Assembly (NCBI GenBank): GCA_020747065.1
Contig: JAGMVK010000003.1
Location: forward strand, 930,001-994,000
Reading direction: 5' to 3'
DNA: 64,000 nt
Origin: Cadophora sp. MPI-SDFR-AT-0126
Taxonomy: Eukaryota; Ascomycota; Leotiomycetes; Helotiales; Ploettnerulaceae
In this document: positions 53,764-64,000 of the stretch, piece after piece
How the letters are laid out: each line of letters starts with the position of its first letter
Numbering within the stretch: the first letter of the stretch is position 1
Program-made: the position numbers and the translations under genes
The notes under the pieces: model-generated
Databases searched by the model: none
The model's input: the letters and a program-made list of their open reading frames with translations, nothing else
What the model was told of the DNA's origin: nothing

Positions 53764-55853
53764 ATGCCTTCCCAGCCTGTGTCGCCCAAGAAGCAGCGTC
53801 TTACGCTTGCGCAATTGGCTGCCTACGACGATATACTGACTGATGCACTTGTGGATCACGTAAATCCCCCTTTACTCACTTGACTGCACGTTATTGATTG
53901 CCACAGGTATACTTCTGGACCACCATCCGCAAGAATAAGAACGCATACCACTCGTCTCGCGGTATCACAGAAGAGGCAGTCACTGCAATTCTCCAGAAGC
54001 GAGTGATTGTAGAGAAGGATGCGGCAAAGGCAGAGGCAGAGATTCTTGAATTACCCGCGCTCAAGAAGTTCTCGCAAAATTTGAGAACGGATAAGGAGAA
54101 GGACGACTTTCGGCGCCACCTACGGAAGTATGTCAATATCTACCTACCGGACTGCCCTTTCGAGGTGTCGAGCACGAATCGGTACACGATCGTCACTCAT
54201 GAGGCGGCTGTCACGGCGCGGAGATTTATCAAGAAGGGGGAAGTGGTCAAATATCTATGTGGCATTCAAGTCATCATGACTGAAGAAGAGGAGGAGCTGA
54301 TAAAGTCAAGTCGACGGGACTTCAGCATTGTTGTTTCCAGTAGAAACAAAACGGCCTCTCTCTTCCTAGGACCAGCACGATTTGCCAACCATGATTGCGG
54401 AGCGAATGCTCGACTCATGACTTCTGGAGCAGTGGGAATGGATATTATTGCTGTTACTGATATTGAGGTTGGGGACGAAATTACTGTGTCATATGGTATG
54501 TTACGAATCAGAGAGGTACTGTCAAGACCCACCTCTAAACTGGTACTAGGTGAGAACTACTTTGGAGAAGACAATTGCGAATGTCTATGCCAGACTTGTG
54601 AAAACAATGGTCTAAATGGTTGGGCTCGAGGAGAAACTGATGAGCAGAAGACTCTTGTTCCTCAGCCGTCTATCGAAGAGGAAACTGGAAGCGGCCGTGG
54701 CTCTTATTCTTTGCGTCGACGCAGAAGACGAGACTCAACAGTCTCATCAAGAGATGAATCCATGACACCTGAAATCAACATTCGTCCATTCGTGTCAAAG
54801 GCAACTCCTCGGTCGCTATCACGATTTAAAAACCTGGAATCAACCACAGGAAAATCACCTTCTGTCGAGCCCAGCGTTTCTCCCCTCAAGCGGAAGCGAT
54901 TGGAAGATCTGACGCCCTCCCCATCCAAGAAGTCCAAGAACGCTCGGTACAAGCTCCTGAGAAAGTCTGAGCCCTCCAACCTCAGTTTTTCGACTTGTGT
55001 GAGCACAAATCCTTCGCCGCCAAGCTCGACCAGATCTAGACGTTGTAGCGCTTCTCCCTCGGGAACTGACAACCAAACGAGTACCGACGCTACATCTGTA
55101 GACGAAGATACGATTATTGTTGAACACCCGCAACCAAGAGTCATCATCCCTACAGTCTCAAAGTTGCGGAAGACTAAAGCCAGAAAACAGCCACTCTTGG
55201 AACAAGCCGAATCAGGTGAACCGATTCTTGTCGGCGAATCCACTAGTTTGCAGCATCCAGTTCTTCAAGATGACAGCTCGAGTACTTCGACTCTCTCAGA
55301 CATCAACAGTGAGATCTTTACTCCAGAGGAATTAGAAAGTATAGAGAAGTCTATTACAGCCAAGAAACCCAGAGGAGGAAGAAACAAAAAACGGAAGGCC
55401 CCAGAGCCAGACTCTAACGATGAGGACGATGACGACGATCCGCCTCCAATCCGCACAAGAGGCGACTATGTGCTCACATCACGACTTCTCGCCGAGCCAA
55501 CATCAGCATGGATCACTTGCAAGATCTGTGAGGAGTCGTTTGTTCAGCAGAATGCATACTTCACCCGCTCTTCTTGCCCAAGGTGCGAGCGCCACAGTAA
55601 GCTCTACGGGTACATGTGGCCCAAGACCGACAAGGAAGGCAAGAACGACACCGAAGAGCGAGTTCTAGACCATCGAACTGTCCACCGGTTCATCAAACCA
55701 CAGGAGGAGCGAGCAATCCGCAAGAGAAATCGAAGCACAACTGAGAGTCAAGTAGTGTCTCGAGACGTCAGCGAAGCCATACAGCCAGACGCCGTTGAGA
55801 AAACAAATGGGAAGAGTAAACCACGAAAGAAGAGAGCTAGGTCCACGATGTAA
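53764..55853 (+). CDS. set9: histone H4K20 methyltransferase Set9 (Suv4-20 family)
   Basis: Three exons, 53764-53859, 53907-54495 and 54550-55853, encode 662 aa. The first exon (MPSQPVSPKKQRLTLAQLAAYDD) was identified by its phase-0 join to VYFWTTIRKNK. The SET domain spans about residues 120-245: RRFIKKGEVVKYLCG, FLGPARFANHDCGANARL (the NHDC equivalent of the NHxC motif), DEITVSYGENYFG and the post-SET cysteines CECLCQTC. The remaining 400 residues are Ser/Arg/Lys-rich and end in basic clusters, with a further C2C2 group (CKICEESF ... CPRC, near 550-575). Set9 methylates H4K20 and links to DNA-damage checkpoint control. Intron 2 is 54 nt and stop-free, so unspliced RNA would stay in frame. 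Confidence 0.94.
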
Positions 55854-56462
55854 GGAACCTTGGTACATAGATTTTTTCGGAAGATTTTTTTGAGCGAGCA
55901 TGTGTGTACATGGCGTTTGGGGATCATGCGATAGAGCGTCATTGGCATTGGCATTGGCATGAGCATGGGCTGGCATTGTATCAACAGAGGAGACCTCTTT
56001 TGTACCCATAGGTATACATTTGCTCAGGATTCAGGGATTCGAGGGAATGTATTATATAGTTCTACTGAATGAATAGCCTCTTCGTGTGCGTCGAATGAAG
56101 AGCTTGGCTTCGGACGTCTTTATCTTCATTTCTTATTGCATGAGTATTGGGTCGCTTGACGTGAGGACATTCCTACAGGGACGAACTCAAAGTACTATGT
56201 TCTGCATTGAAATACAGATCCTGGATGTCTCGAGATGCAGTGTTTGTAAATCTTACATTGACAAACTGAACATCACAGAGCCAGGTTCTGAGAATAGATA
56301 CAAACACATGGACTGAAACGGGGAGCTTAATTCTCATAATTAAATGCAGCCTGGAGTTCATCAACAAATATGCCAAGCAGGGAGCGAGCGGTGACATCTT
56401 TCAAGCCCGCGTCACAACTTTGTACAAGCCTCGACAACAACATTGAACTTCAACAACCACAA
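55854..56462. other. intergenic between SET9 and GH16 genes
   Basis: It contains (CATTGG)3 at 55941-55958. A frame continuous with the GH16 gene extends to 56370, but the conserved start is at 56463. No other gene is seen. Confidence 0.5.
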
Positions 56463-57431
56463 ATGTCTTTTCAGCACCGCCTCGATGGGCTCCTAAACAA
56501 GGGGAAAGCCAAACTTAAGGAGTTTACAGACCAACACCAAGCTCCAAATCAAAATCAACCGCAATACCAACAGCCCAATCAATACCAGCAACCAAACCAA
56601 TACGGACCCCCACCAATTCCCTACGGCTCACGACCCGGCGGCCCTTCACAACAACCTCCAAATGTGTACTGGCAAGCTGCCTTCAACCCTCAAACACCCG
56701 TCTCCCACATCTTCGAGCAAGAAACCGGCGACCATGGCTGGGGCAACAACGAATCCCAGAACTACACCTCCGATCCTCGCAACTCCTTCTTCACGCCTGA
56801 CGGGAAGCTCGTCCTCCGAGGCATTGTACAAACTTCCGCCACAGACAATAAATACACTAGTGCCCGACTCGTCAGCCACCAGAAGCTAGATCGGCAGAGA
56901 GGGTGTCTGACAGCGGTGCTGAGCGCGCCGTGTGCGGGCGGGATATGGCCTGCTTTCTGGCTGTTGCCCTCGAAACCGTTTACGTGGCCGACGGATGGAG
57001 AGGTCGATATTTTCGAGAGCTGGAGCGGGGATAGTGTGAATCATTCATGTTTGCATTGGGGACATTTCAATGGAGAGGATTGGAATAAACATCGGGTTGT
57101 CGATACGCCTATACCAAGTATGGCGCACCAGCCGCAAGTTATGGCGTTCGCGTGGGATCAGCCGGATAATGGACAAGGTGGAAGGGCTGTTTGGTATATT
57201 AATGGAGGAGTGGTCATGAAGGCAGATATACCTCCTGGGACGAGGAGGATCAGCGATTGGAATATTATCTTGAATGTGGCGATGGGTGGGAATGTTTGCG
57301 GAGGACGGTTGCCGGGTGACGGGACCTATGATTTTGTGGTGCATGAGTTGAAGATGTCAGAGGAACCGGTTGGGGGCTGGAATCAATTTGGGATAGATTG
57401 GCAGAGGGGAAAAGAGGGAAAGACGATGTGA
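56463..57431 (+). CDS. glycoside hydrolase family 16 beta-glucanase-like protein
   Basis: A single-exon frame of 322 aa from MSFQHRLDG. Residues 25-65 are Gln/Asn/Pro-rich repeats (variants of QYQQPNQ). The GH16 jelly-roll follows: WGNNESQNYT, the substrate-side GGIWPAFWLLP and the catalytic GEVDIFES (ExDxxE with nucleophile and acid/base Glu near residue 180), then HWGHFN, WYINGG and WNIILNVAMGG. Such enzymes cleave beta-1,3 or mixed-linkage glucans. No signal peptide or GPI signal is visible, so an unconventional or intracellular location is implied. An in-frame ATG 93 nt upstream would add 31 residues lacking secretory character. Confidence 0.92.
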   Translation: MSFQHRLDGLLNKGKAKLKEFTDQHQAPNQNQPQYQQPNQYQQPNQYGPPPIPYGSRPGGPSQQPPNVYWQAAFNPQTPVSHIFEQETGDHGWGNNESQNYTSDPRNSFFTPDGKLVLRGIVQTSATDNKYTSARLVSHQKLDRQRGCLTAVLSAPCAGGIWPAFWLLPSKPFTWPTDGEVDIFESWSGDSVNHSCLHWGHFNGEDWNKHRVVDTPIPSMAHQPQVMAFAWDQPDNGQGGRAVWYINGGVVMKADIPPGTRRISDWNIILNVAMGGNVCGGRLPGDGTYDFVVHELKMSEEPVGGWNQFGIDWQRGKEGKTM

Positions 57432-58234
57432 TGGTCTCATGACTTATGACTTATGAGGCGCCTTAAAGAGGACAGTAGGCATAGGAGTTCATGGATTTCA
57501 TTGGACCTCTCATTCGAATATCGGAAAAGACTGAAACGGTATGGGCTTTGGAGGTTACTAACACCATCCATGAGAGACAGACATCGATATCTGAGGCATA
57601 GGGAGATGCCGTTTGAGTCTTGGGATAATGCTAGCAGGAATTACATGAAGTCGAGGCTGGAGGTGGCCATAGGACAGAATCCGGCTACTACCCCGAGCCG
57701 CTCTACCCAATTCTGGCTGAAAGGAACGTCACTCACACTCTACTTGGGTAAAAGGGATCGCATGACGAACCTCACCCCAGAAAAAAAATCTATCCCAAGT
57801 TCGTCAAACTCATAGCAGAGGGCAAAGAACTAAATGTGCGAGTTAATCGGTAGAAGAATCTGCTGCATACGCGGAGATAGACTTGTCCCACCGCGCGCCC
57901 AAATAGATGGATCACTCACCTTTAAAATGATTATATACCAATCTTCTGACAGCGAGGCGGGAGACTCTCACAACACCCGAGACAATACACCCGCTGCAAC
58001 CAACCTTTACAACAATCACCAAGGACGATTGACGTTCATTGATGTCAAGTGTTTAATATCCCCGATTCTCAATTCCATTCATCATAACCAGTTTATATCA
58101 TTTTCCCAACCTACATGAGCGCATTCCCCCTAAGGTTCACCCATAACTTCGTTTCGCTATGAGCCTTATATAACCCATCACATCCTAACCTTAGCTGATT
58201 CCACCCACCGGGAGACTGTCTAGCGCTCCTCTTT
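57432..58234. other. convergent intergenic stretch
   Basis: 3' flanks of the GH16 gene (plus) and the four-TM gene (minus). Open frames up to 120 codons are present but featureless. Confidence 0.45.
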
Positions 58235-58962
58235 TCAAGCCTTGATAGGTTCGGGTCTCTTGACACTGCTAGTCAAAGACTCCTCGGACACAACACTCTT
58301 CCAATCAACCTCGATGTCTTTCTCCTTCTCCTTCACATCGACAGCATAAGGCCCAGCACCGTATGTGTACGGTGGAGCAGGTCCAGCCATCGCCAACTTC
58401 TTTGCACGTCCGTTCTCCAGCTTGTTGAGAAGTACCAACAAGAGCTGAAGAAGGCTAGAAGTAGTGTCAGTACTAGGGATCATTTTGCGTTGCAGAGTAC
58501 TTACACTGAAATGAGCAAGCAGCTTCCCCCAGCAATTTCTTGGTTCAGCCATGGTCCGTCATCGTATTGTAAGTACATTCCGTTGCTCAGATAGTGGACC
58601 GTATCATGGCGGAGGCCGATGGCTCCAAGAGCAGTTAGGATGAGTGCAATGGTAAAGTCTCCAAGTGCAAGCAAGAGTCGTCGAATGAAGCCTGTAAAGG
58701 CAAGTGCGGCGATGTTCCAGGTAATGGAAACGACAGCCTTTTGAGCTCCCGGTTAGTACACTCACTCAACGGTTCTGGATAGATGTGAGGAGTGACTTAC
58801 ACCTGCGATGGGTAGCGCAGTGAGTCCTGTTTTGCTGGCAGGGAATCGTTCATCTGTCACTTTTGCGAAGATGATAGCATACAGAGCAAGCCCAGCACCG
58901 GCAAAGATGCCAGCGCAGACTCGCACTGCGAGTATGACTGGCATCAACGGTGTAGCTGCCAT
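58235..58962 (-). CDS. small four-transmembrane protein (possibly MARVEL-like)
   Basis: Three minus-strand exons, 58962-58801, 58737-58505 and 58454-58235, encode 204 aa with matching phases. Four hydrophobic helices are visible: about 8-30 (PVILAVRVCAGIFAGAGLAL), 48-75 across intron 1 (ALPIAGAVVSITWNIAAL), 79-97 (LLLALGDFTIALILTALGA) and 120-142 (ISVLLQLLLVLLNKL). The C-terminal 60 residues are hydrophilic, Lys/Glu/Ser-rich and cytosolic. The spacing resembles fungal MARVEL-domain proteins, but no diagnostic motif allows a confident family call. Function unknown. Confidence 0.75.
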
Positions 58963-61900
58963 ATCGTCGATTTTTATGAAGCGGTGGTAAAATAGGTAGG
59001 GCGTAGGATCCAGGATTCAGTGAGATATGCTACCGTGAGACGAATCTTGGAGGAATCCGTGTTGAATGTTTCGACAACTGCTATCGTCTACGATGTATAT
59101 GTCCAAGTGCGGGGTTACCTTCCCGTCTTCATTGAATCCTACCTCGTATTTACATGCGTCAGCGCCCATCAAGTCTTGGCCCTCGCTAAATACCAACGCC
59201 AACAACACATGAGCAGACATACGATCACTCGTCTAAGCTTGGAAGTATACGAGAAGGAAGCTTAACTCTGAAACGCACTAGTCGGTAACAGGTAATTGTA
59301 TCTGTGAATAGGCTACGGGAGTGGTAGATCCCTTCAGGAACGAGAATTCTCCCCTTATCCCAGTGAGACTGCGCCTCCACATCCTTCTTGATACGAGCGT
59401 CAACACATTGGCCGATGGTTCACGGCGATAGTGATGTCAACCCTCCACAATCTGGTGAGGGATGCTTCGACTAGTCAACTCATTGAACGATTAAACATGG
59501 ATGGAGTTTCTAGCAGCAGAGATTCTGAGGATGGGGTCTTGTGTGGCTGCTTCTCTATACCAAAAATTCTCCTCTGAACTCTGCCGTATCTTTCGATGCA
59601 CCTAGGTTAAAAGGAATGCCGGGTAAAAATTGATACTTGTAGGTTTTTTTGGACTTAAAATAATGTTTTTGATCAATTTATCATATTGGATAGGACTGAA
59701 CGCAGAAATCCACTTGTCGATAGTGATCATGCCAAACAATGGCTCTCACAGGATGATTCTCGTGTGTGATGACCATGCCTTGGTTTCGTGGCTGGGCGAA
59801 AGTACACCAACTGGCCAACGTAGCTGCATCCCAGCTGGTCCTTGAACACTGGCTCCTGACATCTTGAGTCTCCAGCCAGTCGGAGTTGCTCTGTGGATGT
59901 CAGGACGCGTACTCACCTACAAGATGTGGTCAGCAATCACAAGGATACAAGAGATGCCATTTTTGCATTCACTGCAAAGAAGTTGCCAAGATAGGAAGAT
60001 ATCACCTACCAGCATGGCCTGAGTAGCATGCGGATCCACTTTTGAAATGTAGAGCAACAAGGCAAAAGCCCCGATTGATCTAACAGCGCGCTCACTGTTC
60101 TTAGTATCAGTACCCAATGGAGCACTCTGTGATGCCAGGGTCGCAAAAACTCTCTATTTTGTCTTGACACAACGTCCTTCTTAGTCCTGTCGTTCAGATG
60201 TCTTTAATAATGGAGAACATATCATACCGAAGTCATTGCAGGTGGTCTATTAAGATAGGCAGACGTACCAAATGAGAGATGTATTATTGTGCCTCATTCT
60301 ATCGGAGAGGGGCGACTTCGATCCCTTTGCAAAGGTGAGCAGATATCCGGAAAAGCTTGAGAGATCTGTCCGTTGTGGCGGAGAAGCAGGATACATGGGA
60401 CGAATGGATAGTAGCCAAGCGAGCCTTTTTTCCAGTAGATGGAACGACAAAATCATCTGTGACTTGATACACGAAATCCTGTCTTGGTCTTCAGCGGGGT
60501 GATGACTTTGTCACCGTTTCCTTCAACGATCTCGTCGATGGCCATTTCAAAGGGCAATGTATATGACTGTGGAGTATAGTAAGGTCTGACTCGTGAGAGT
60601 GACTTGATATTTTTGTCACAGTCCTGTCTTGGTATTGCTCACTTCTCGCCTAGCAGAAAGCTCTCGAAAAGACCAAAATGATTTTGACAGGCCAATTGCT
60701 GAATTTTTCTGTGTAGATTGTGTCGGGGAACTGTATCTTCAGGATCGAGCTCAACTATGAGCTGGCATGAACGTTGTGGCAATTGAGGTAGTGGAATTTA
60801 ACATTGAAAAGGGGCTAGACGGCGACGCTGTGTCTAAGGAAACCACGAGCCTCTTTAAGGAGAGATCAGACCTGTTCTAGCCGAGTGACTGTGCTTACTG
60901 CGTGCGATATCCCCATAAGTAATTTTTGCACCAGTGAGTGAGCAGGCATGAGAATCATGGATGTATTCCGGTGTTATGTAAGTATCCTCTGAGCTGGGAA
61001 ACCAAGCTAGGGTCCCGTCCCACCGAAGAGTATATGGAGAACAAAGACTGGGCTTCCATTCAGGAGGGCAGAGCACCACCACTGGCTGATAGACAGTACA
61101 AATGCTACATGCGATTATTCATCGCCTAGATCGCCTCTATCTTAGATAGATTGGGAAGAGAAGCTTGGGTGATCAGAGTTGCAATATGTTGATGATCGAA
61201 GCCTGAAGGACGCTTGCAACAGCCACAATCCTATGGCCTCAAAGTTAAGCGAACACAATCACTACTGTATAACACAGCCATGGGAAAGTGAACAATACCG
61301 AGGTGTGCTATTCAATGCAAGGGTTGATTGAGTTTCTGAGGCGTCGTCACTCACAAGTCGTGGAGATGCAACCAATCGGATACGAAGGGACGCGAACGTC
61401 GCCTGCTTCTAGTTTCGGGATGCCAGGACATGGCTGCGATGCTTACATGTGCTTCTATGCGGCTGCCTGTCATTTGGCATTATTGCCCTTGCTCAGTATC
61501 TTACGATCTTCTTCTTGTGCGGGGATGTTCTCTTCCTCTTTTCAAATCTGACCACCGAGTATAATCATCGTCAATCTGATCCGGTAAATAAGTCTTGGGA
61601 GACATTGACATTGTTGTCGTTATTGTCCTTGGACGGGACGGCAGATACCCCTTATCCCTGAGCCCTGTCAGCGGCAGCGGCATATCTCCACTTTCTTGGG
61701 CGTTCTTGGCAGGAGTTGTGGATCAAGAAGACTCGTGCTGCCAGTGCGAGTACGTACTGGAAATCTTCAGTGCCAAGCAAAGGTCCGGCTGGCTGGGGAG
61801 ATAATATTATCTCCTTGACTCCGCCCTGCCTGGCGCTCTCCTTTCACGTACTGTCGTGTGCCCCTAGGCCATTTTTCGGTCGATGCCTTGTTTTATCTTG

Positions 61901-62381
61901 TCTTTGTTCTGTTGATACCTTATCCTTGTCTTCCTTTCCTCTTTCTAGTCGCACGGCCATATGTCTATTTAGGAGTATTGTTACAATACTTCTTTCCACA
62001 AGGCTCCATTAGCCTTCAGCCTCCTGACGCGAATCTTGCGACATTCATTCCATTGCCCCTGGGAAACATCAGGGTCGGCTCACAATCGTTTATTCATTTA
62101 TTTCGGCACCCCGGATCAGAATCCAGTATCATCATCAAATGCCACTCGCTGTACGAGAAGCTGGACTGAGTTATTGCGTTGAATTCCGAGTCCCTCAATA
62201 GGAAGATCTGGCAGAAGGAGAACAGTTGGTAAATGGCAACAATGGCAGCCCTAAATGTCTCTGTATCGTACGAGGAACCAGAGTGGAATTCTTCCCCTGC
62301 TTGGAGATTACCTGGATGGGCAGAACCGATCGTGAGATTTCGCACTGGGCCCCCCAAGGCATGAGCTGACACAACGTTCAG
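58963..62381. other. 3.4-kb stretch without recognisable genes
   Basis: The largest gap in the window. Frames are short on both strands (longest about 100 codons), no family motif or splice-linked model could be built, and I see neither terminal repeats nor transposase or reverse-transcriptase fragments. The right end contains the promoter of the PAP2 gene. Confidence 0.5.
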
Positions 62382-63591
62382 ATGGTTGCAATCATCCTCG
62401 TTGGCTCCATGATAACGACACGAAGACGAGGCTTTCGTCTGCTAGGAGGAAGGAGAAATAAAAATGGAATTCTGGATGACGGCTTAGACGACGATTCTGC
62501 GCGGTCTTCCGATGACCTCCTTGCACGAGAATACATGCTCGGTTCATCAGACCGCTGGAGCGAGGATTCCATGACCTCAATGAAGAATCCGCCGAAGAAA
62601 CGATCATGCTGTGGAGCAGTGATATACACACCGAACTCAACTCGGTTCTCAAACCACTTCCACAGTAGGATCATGCAGAAATTTCCCTTCTTAATGGAGA
62701 TGTTCTATTGGATAATAACATACGCTTTTTACCGATGTACGAGCGTCATGTCGCAGGCTATTTTTTCAAAGACGGGGATATGGGATATTGCTCAAGATCA
62801 TGGGCTGGCCATCTTGGAGTTCGAGCAGTTTTCGTGGCTGGGTTTTCTTTGGCCGGTACACGAGAGGGATGTGCAACAATGGTTCATGCACGGACACCAG
62901 ACTTTCCTGACAGTCCTGAACCGCTCGTACGCATTGATTCACATCCCAGGAACTGTAGGGTATGGTATTCATCCAGTATGTTGCTTGGAATTTTACTGAC
63001 ATGCTCTCTAGCTTTATTGCGTGGTATTATCATGTTGCACCATCTTTTAATACATTCTCTGTGGTCAGAAGGACTATGACCCTCACCAATCTCCTGGCAT
63101 TCATGATCTTCATTATCTATCCATGTATGCCACCAAGACTGCTTCCTCCCGAATACGGCTTTCTCGATAGCGTTGGACACAACAAGGCAGAGAGCGTGTG
63201 GATGAGTGGGAAGTACGTCAACTCGCTAGCTGCGATGCCTTCCATGCACTTTGGGTATTCGTTTTGCATCGGATGTACCATGTTATACCACGCGGGAATC
63301 ATGCGGAAGTCCCTGGAGCCGGGAGAGACGCGAAAGTCGAAGCCGTGGCAGCTCTTCTATCTGATCATCGCTATCGGATACCCTTCTTGGGTTCTGGTCA
63401 CCATAGTGGCGACTGCCAACCATTATTATCTAGACGCCTGCATTTCTTTCTTTGTGGTTATCATTGCTTTCCTCTGTAATCAAGTGTTCTTTGTCATGTT
63501 GCCTTTGGAGGATCTGCTTCTGTGGTGTTTAAGAATCGAGAAGCCGGTTCCTACCACTGGAGACAGAGCTCGAAGAATGGCTTGCATATAA
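62382..63591 (+). CDS. PAP2-superfamily membrane protein, AUR1-like
   Basis: Exons 62382-62959 and 63012-63591 give 385 aa; the 52-bp intron has a TACTGAC branch and restores GTVGFIAWYYHVAP. The N-terminal 85 residues are hydrophilic (RRRGFRLLGGRR, Asp/Ser-rich), followed by about six helices. Phosphatase/transferase motifs are present: MPSMHFGYS (PSMH, C2) and ANHYYLDA (H...D, C3), the arrangement of the AUR1/inositol-phosphorylceramide-synthase-like branch. The likely reaction is transfer or hydrolysis of a lipid phosphate in an internal membrane. Length and the N-terminus differ from true Aur1, so it is probably a paralogous PAP2 protein. The start is uncertain: a second ATG in frame is at 62409, and CAG before 62382 could be a splice acceptor. 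Confidence 0.85.
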
Positions 63592-64000
63592 GGATTTGGA
63601 TAGGAGGCATTTAGAAAGGGCGTTCTGGTTTTGATACCATGGCAAAGCCTAAGGCTTGGGGGCGTTTTGGCAAGGCAGAAGTTGGATCCGGTCATACATA
63701 TACATATACTGATAGAAGGAGAAGCTCTGTTCCTTTTTGGGGGGGTGGAGGGGGGGGAAGGGTAGAGGGCCAATACAAAAAAACACATCAGAGAGAAGCT
63801 TCACGTAAGCGAGAGATGTTCAACTCAAGTTTCGCTTCTTCTACCCTTGGTGCCACCCGACGCTGTGTCGCTGCTCACACACCGTTGATACAATTCTGGC
63901 ATCGTGAGGTCATCTGGACTCGGACCTGGGCGTTAACCTCAGATCTTTCTCGTTATTCCCACGTGGAATCAGTCATAAAGTCGTTCAAGGCCACAAAGAC
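63592..64000. other. 3' flank of PAP2 gene with a G-rich tract
   Basis: It contains runs of 7, 2, 8, 3 and 3 G bases between 63739 and 63769, a possible G-quadruplex. No gene starts before the window ends. Confidence 0.55.

Noticed and set aside
1..64000. tRNA or rRNA genes, CRISPR arrays, transposons
   Set aside because: Inspection for B-box-like motifs, terminal repeats and transposase or reverse-transcriptase motifs gave nothing convincing; CRISPR is not expected in a fungal nuclear genome.

Overview
The window is nuclear DNA from a filamentous ascomycete (Pezizomycotina). Most genes carry several short introns (about 45-165 bp) with GT-AG borders and fungal branch points of the CTRAY type. 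The gene set is typical of moulds: Zn2Cys6 and bZIP/DUF3425 transcription factors, a bifunctional BioDA, an L-type lectin cargo receptor, a DyP peroxidase, Set9 and Ess1. A placement in Leotiomycetes is only a weak guess. I see no transposon, CRISPR array, rRNA or tRNA. Gene models were assembled by hand from exon phase, splice sites and family knowledge. In every multi-exon model except the PHD-finger gene the exon lengths sum to an intact frame.

Layout, left to right. 1-1.95 kb has no recognisable gene. 1.95-7.4 kb holds a CotH-kinase-fold protein with a C-terminal beta-trefoil-like exon, a Zn2Cys6 regulator and a zinc-independent enoyl-reductase-like MDR enzyme. 8.3-14.3 kb holds the PKA catalytic subunit behind a long leader, then a divergent pair of nuclear genes (NFKBIL1-like and NSRP1/DUF2040-like). 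15.6-24 kb holds a PHD-finger protein, an unknown gene, the divergent pair TIM13 / L-type lectin, and a Zrt3-like ZIP transporter. 25-32.4 kb holds a seven-exon DyP peroxidase, an SDR and a bZIP/DUF3425 regulator. 33-38.6 kb holds a second Zn2Cys6 regulator, an alkaline ceramidase with a 13-nt microexon, and an MCT-like MFS transporter.

39.6-45.8 kb is a compact biotin-biosynthesis cluster: KAPA synthase (BioF), biotin synthase (BioB) and the fused dethiobiotin synthetase/DAPA aminotransferase (BioDA). BioB and BioDA diverge from a shared 0.8-kb promoter. Together they cover pimeloyl thioester to biotin, and the adjacent MFS transporter is a natural candidate for associated transport.

46-58 kb is dense with housekeeping genes in alternating orientation: an augmin HAUS3-like protein, an LrgAB-type membrane protein, Pin1/Ess1 (start codon apparently isolated on its own exon by a GC-AG intron), RPB9, mitochondrial uL14m, the H4K20 methyltransferase Set9 and a GH16 glucanase. 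58-64 kb holds a small four-TM protein, a 3.4-kb stretch without recognisable genes, and an AUR1-like PAP2 membrane protein.
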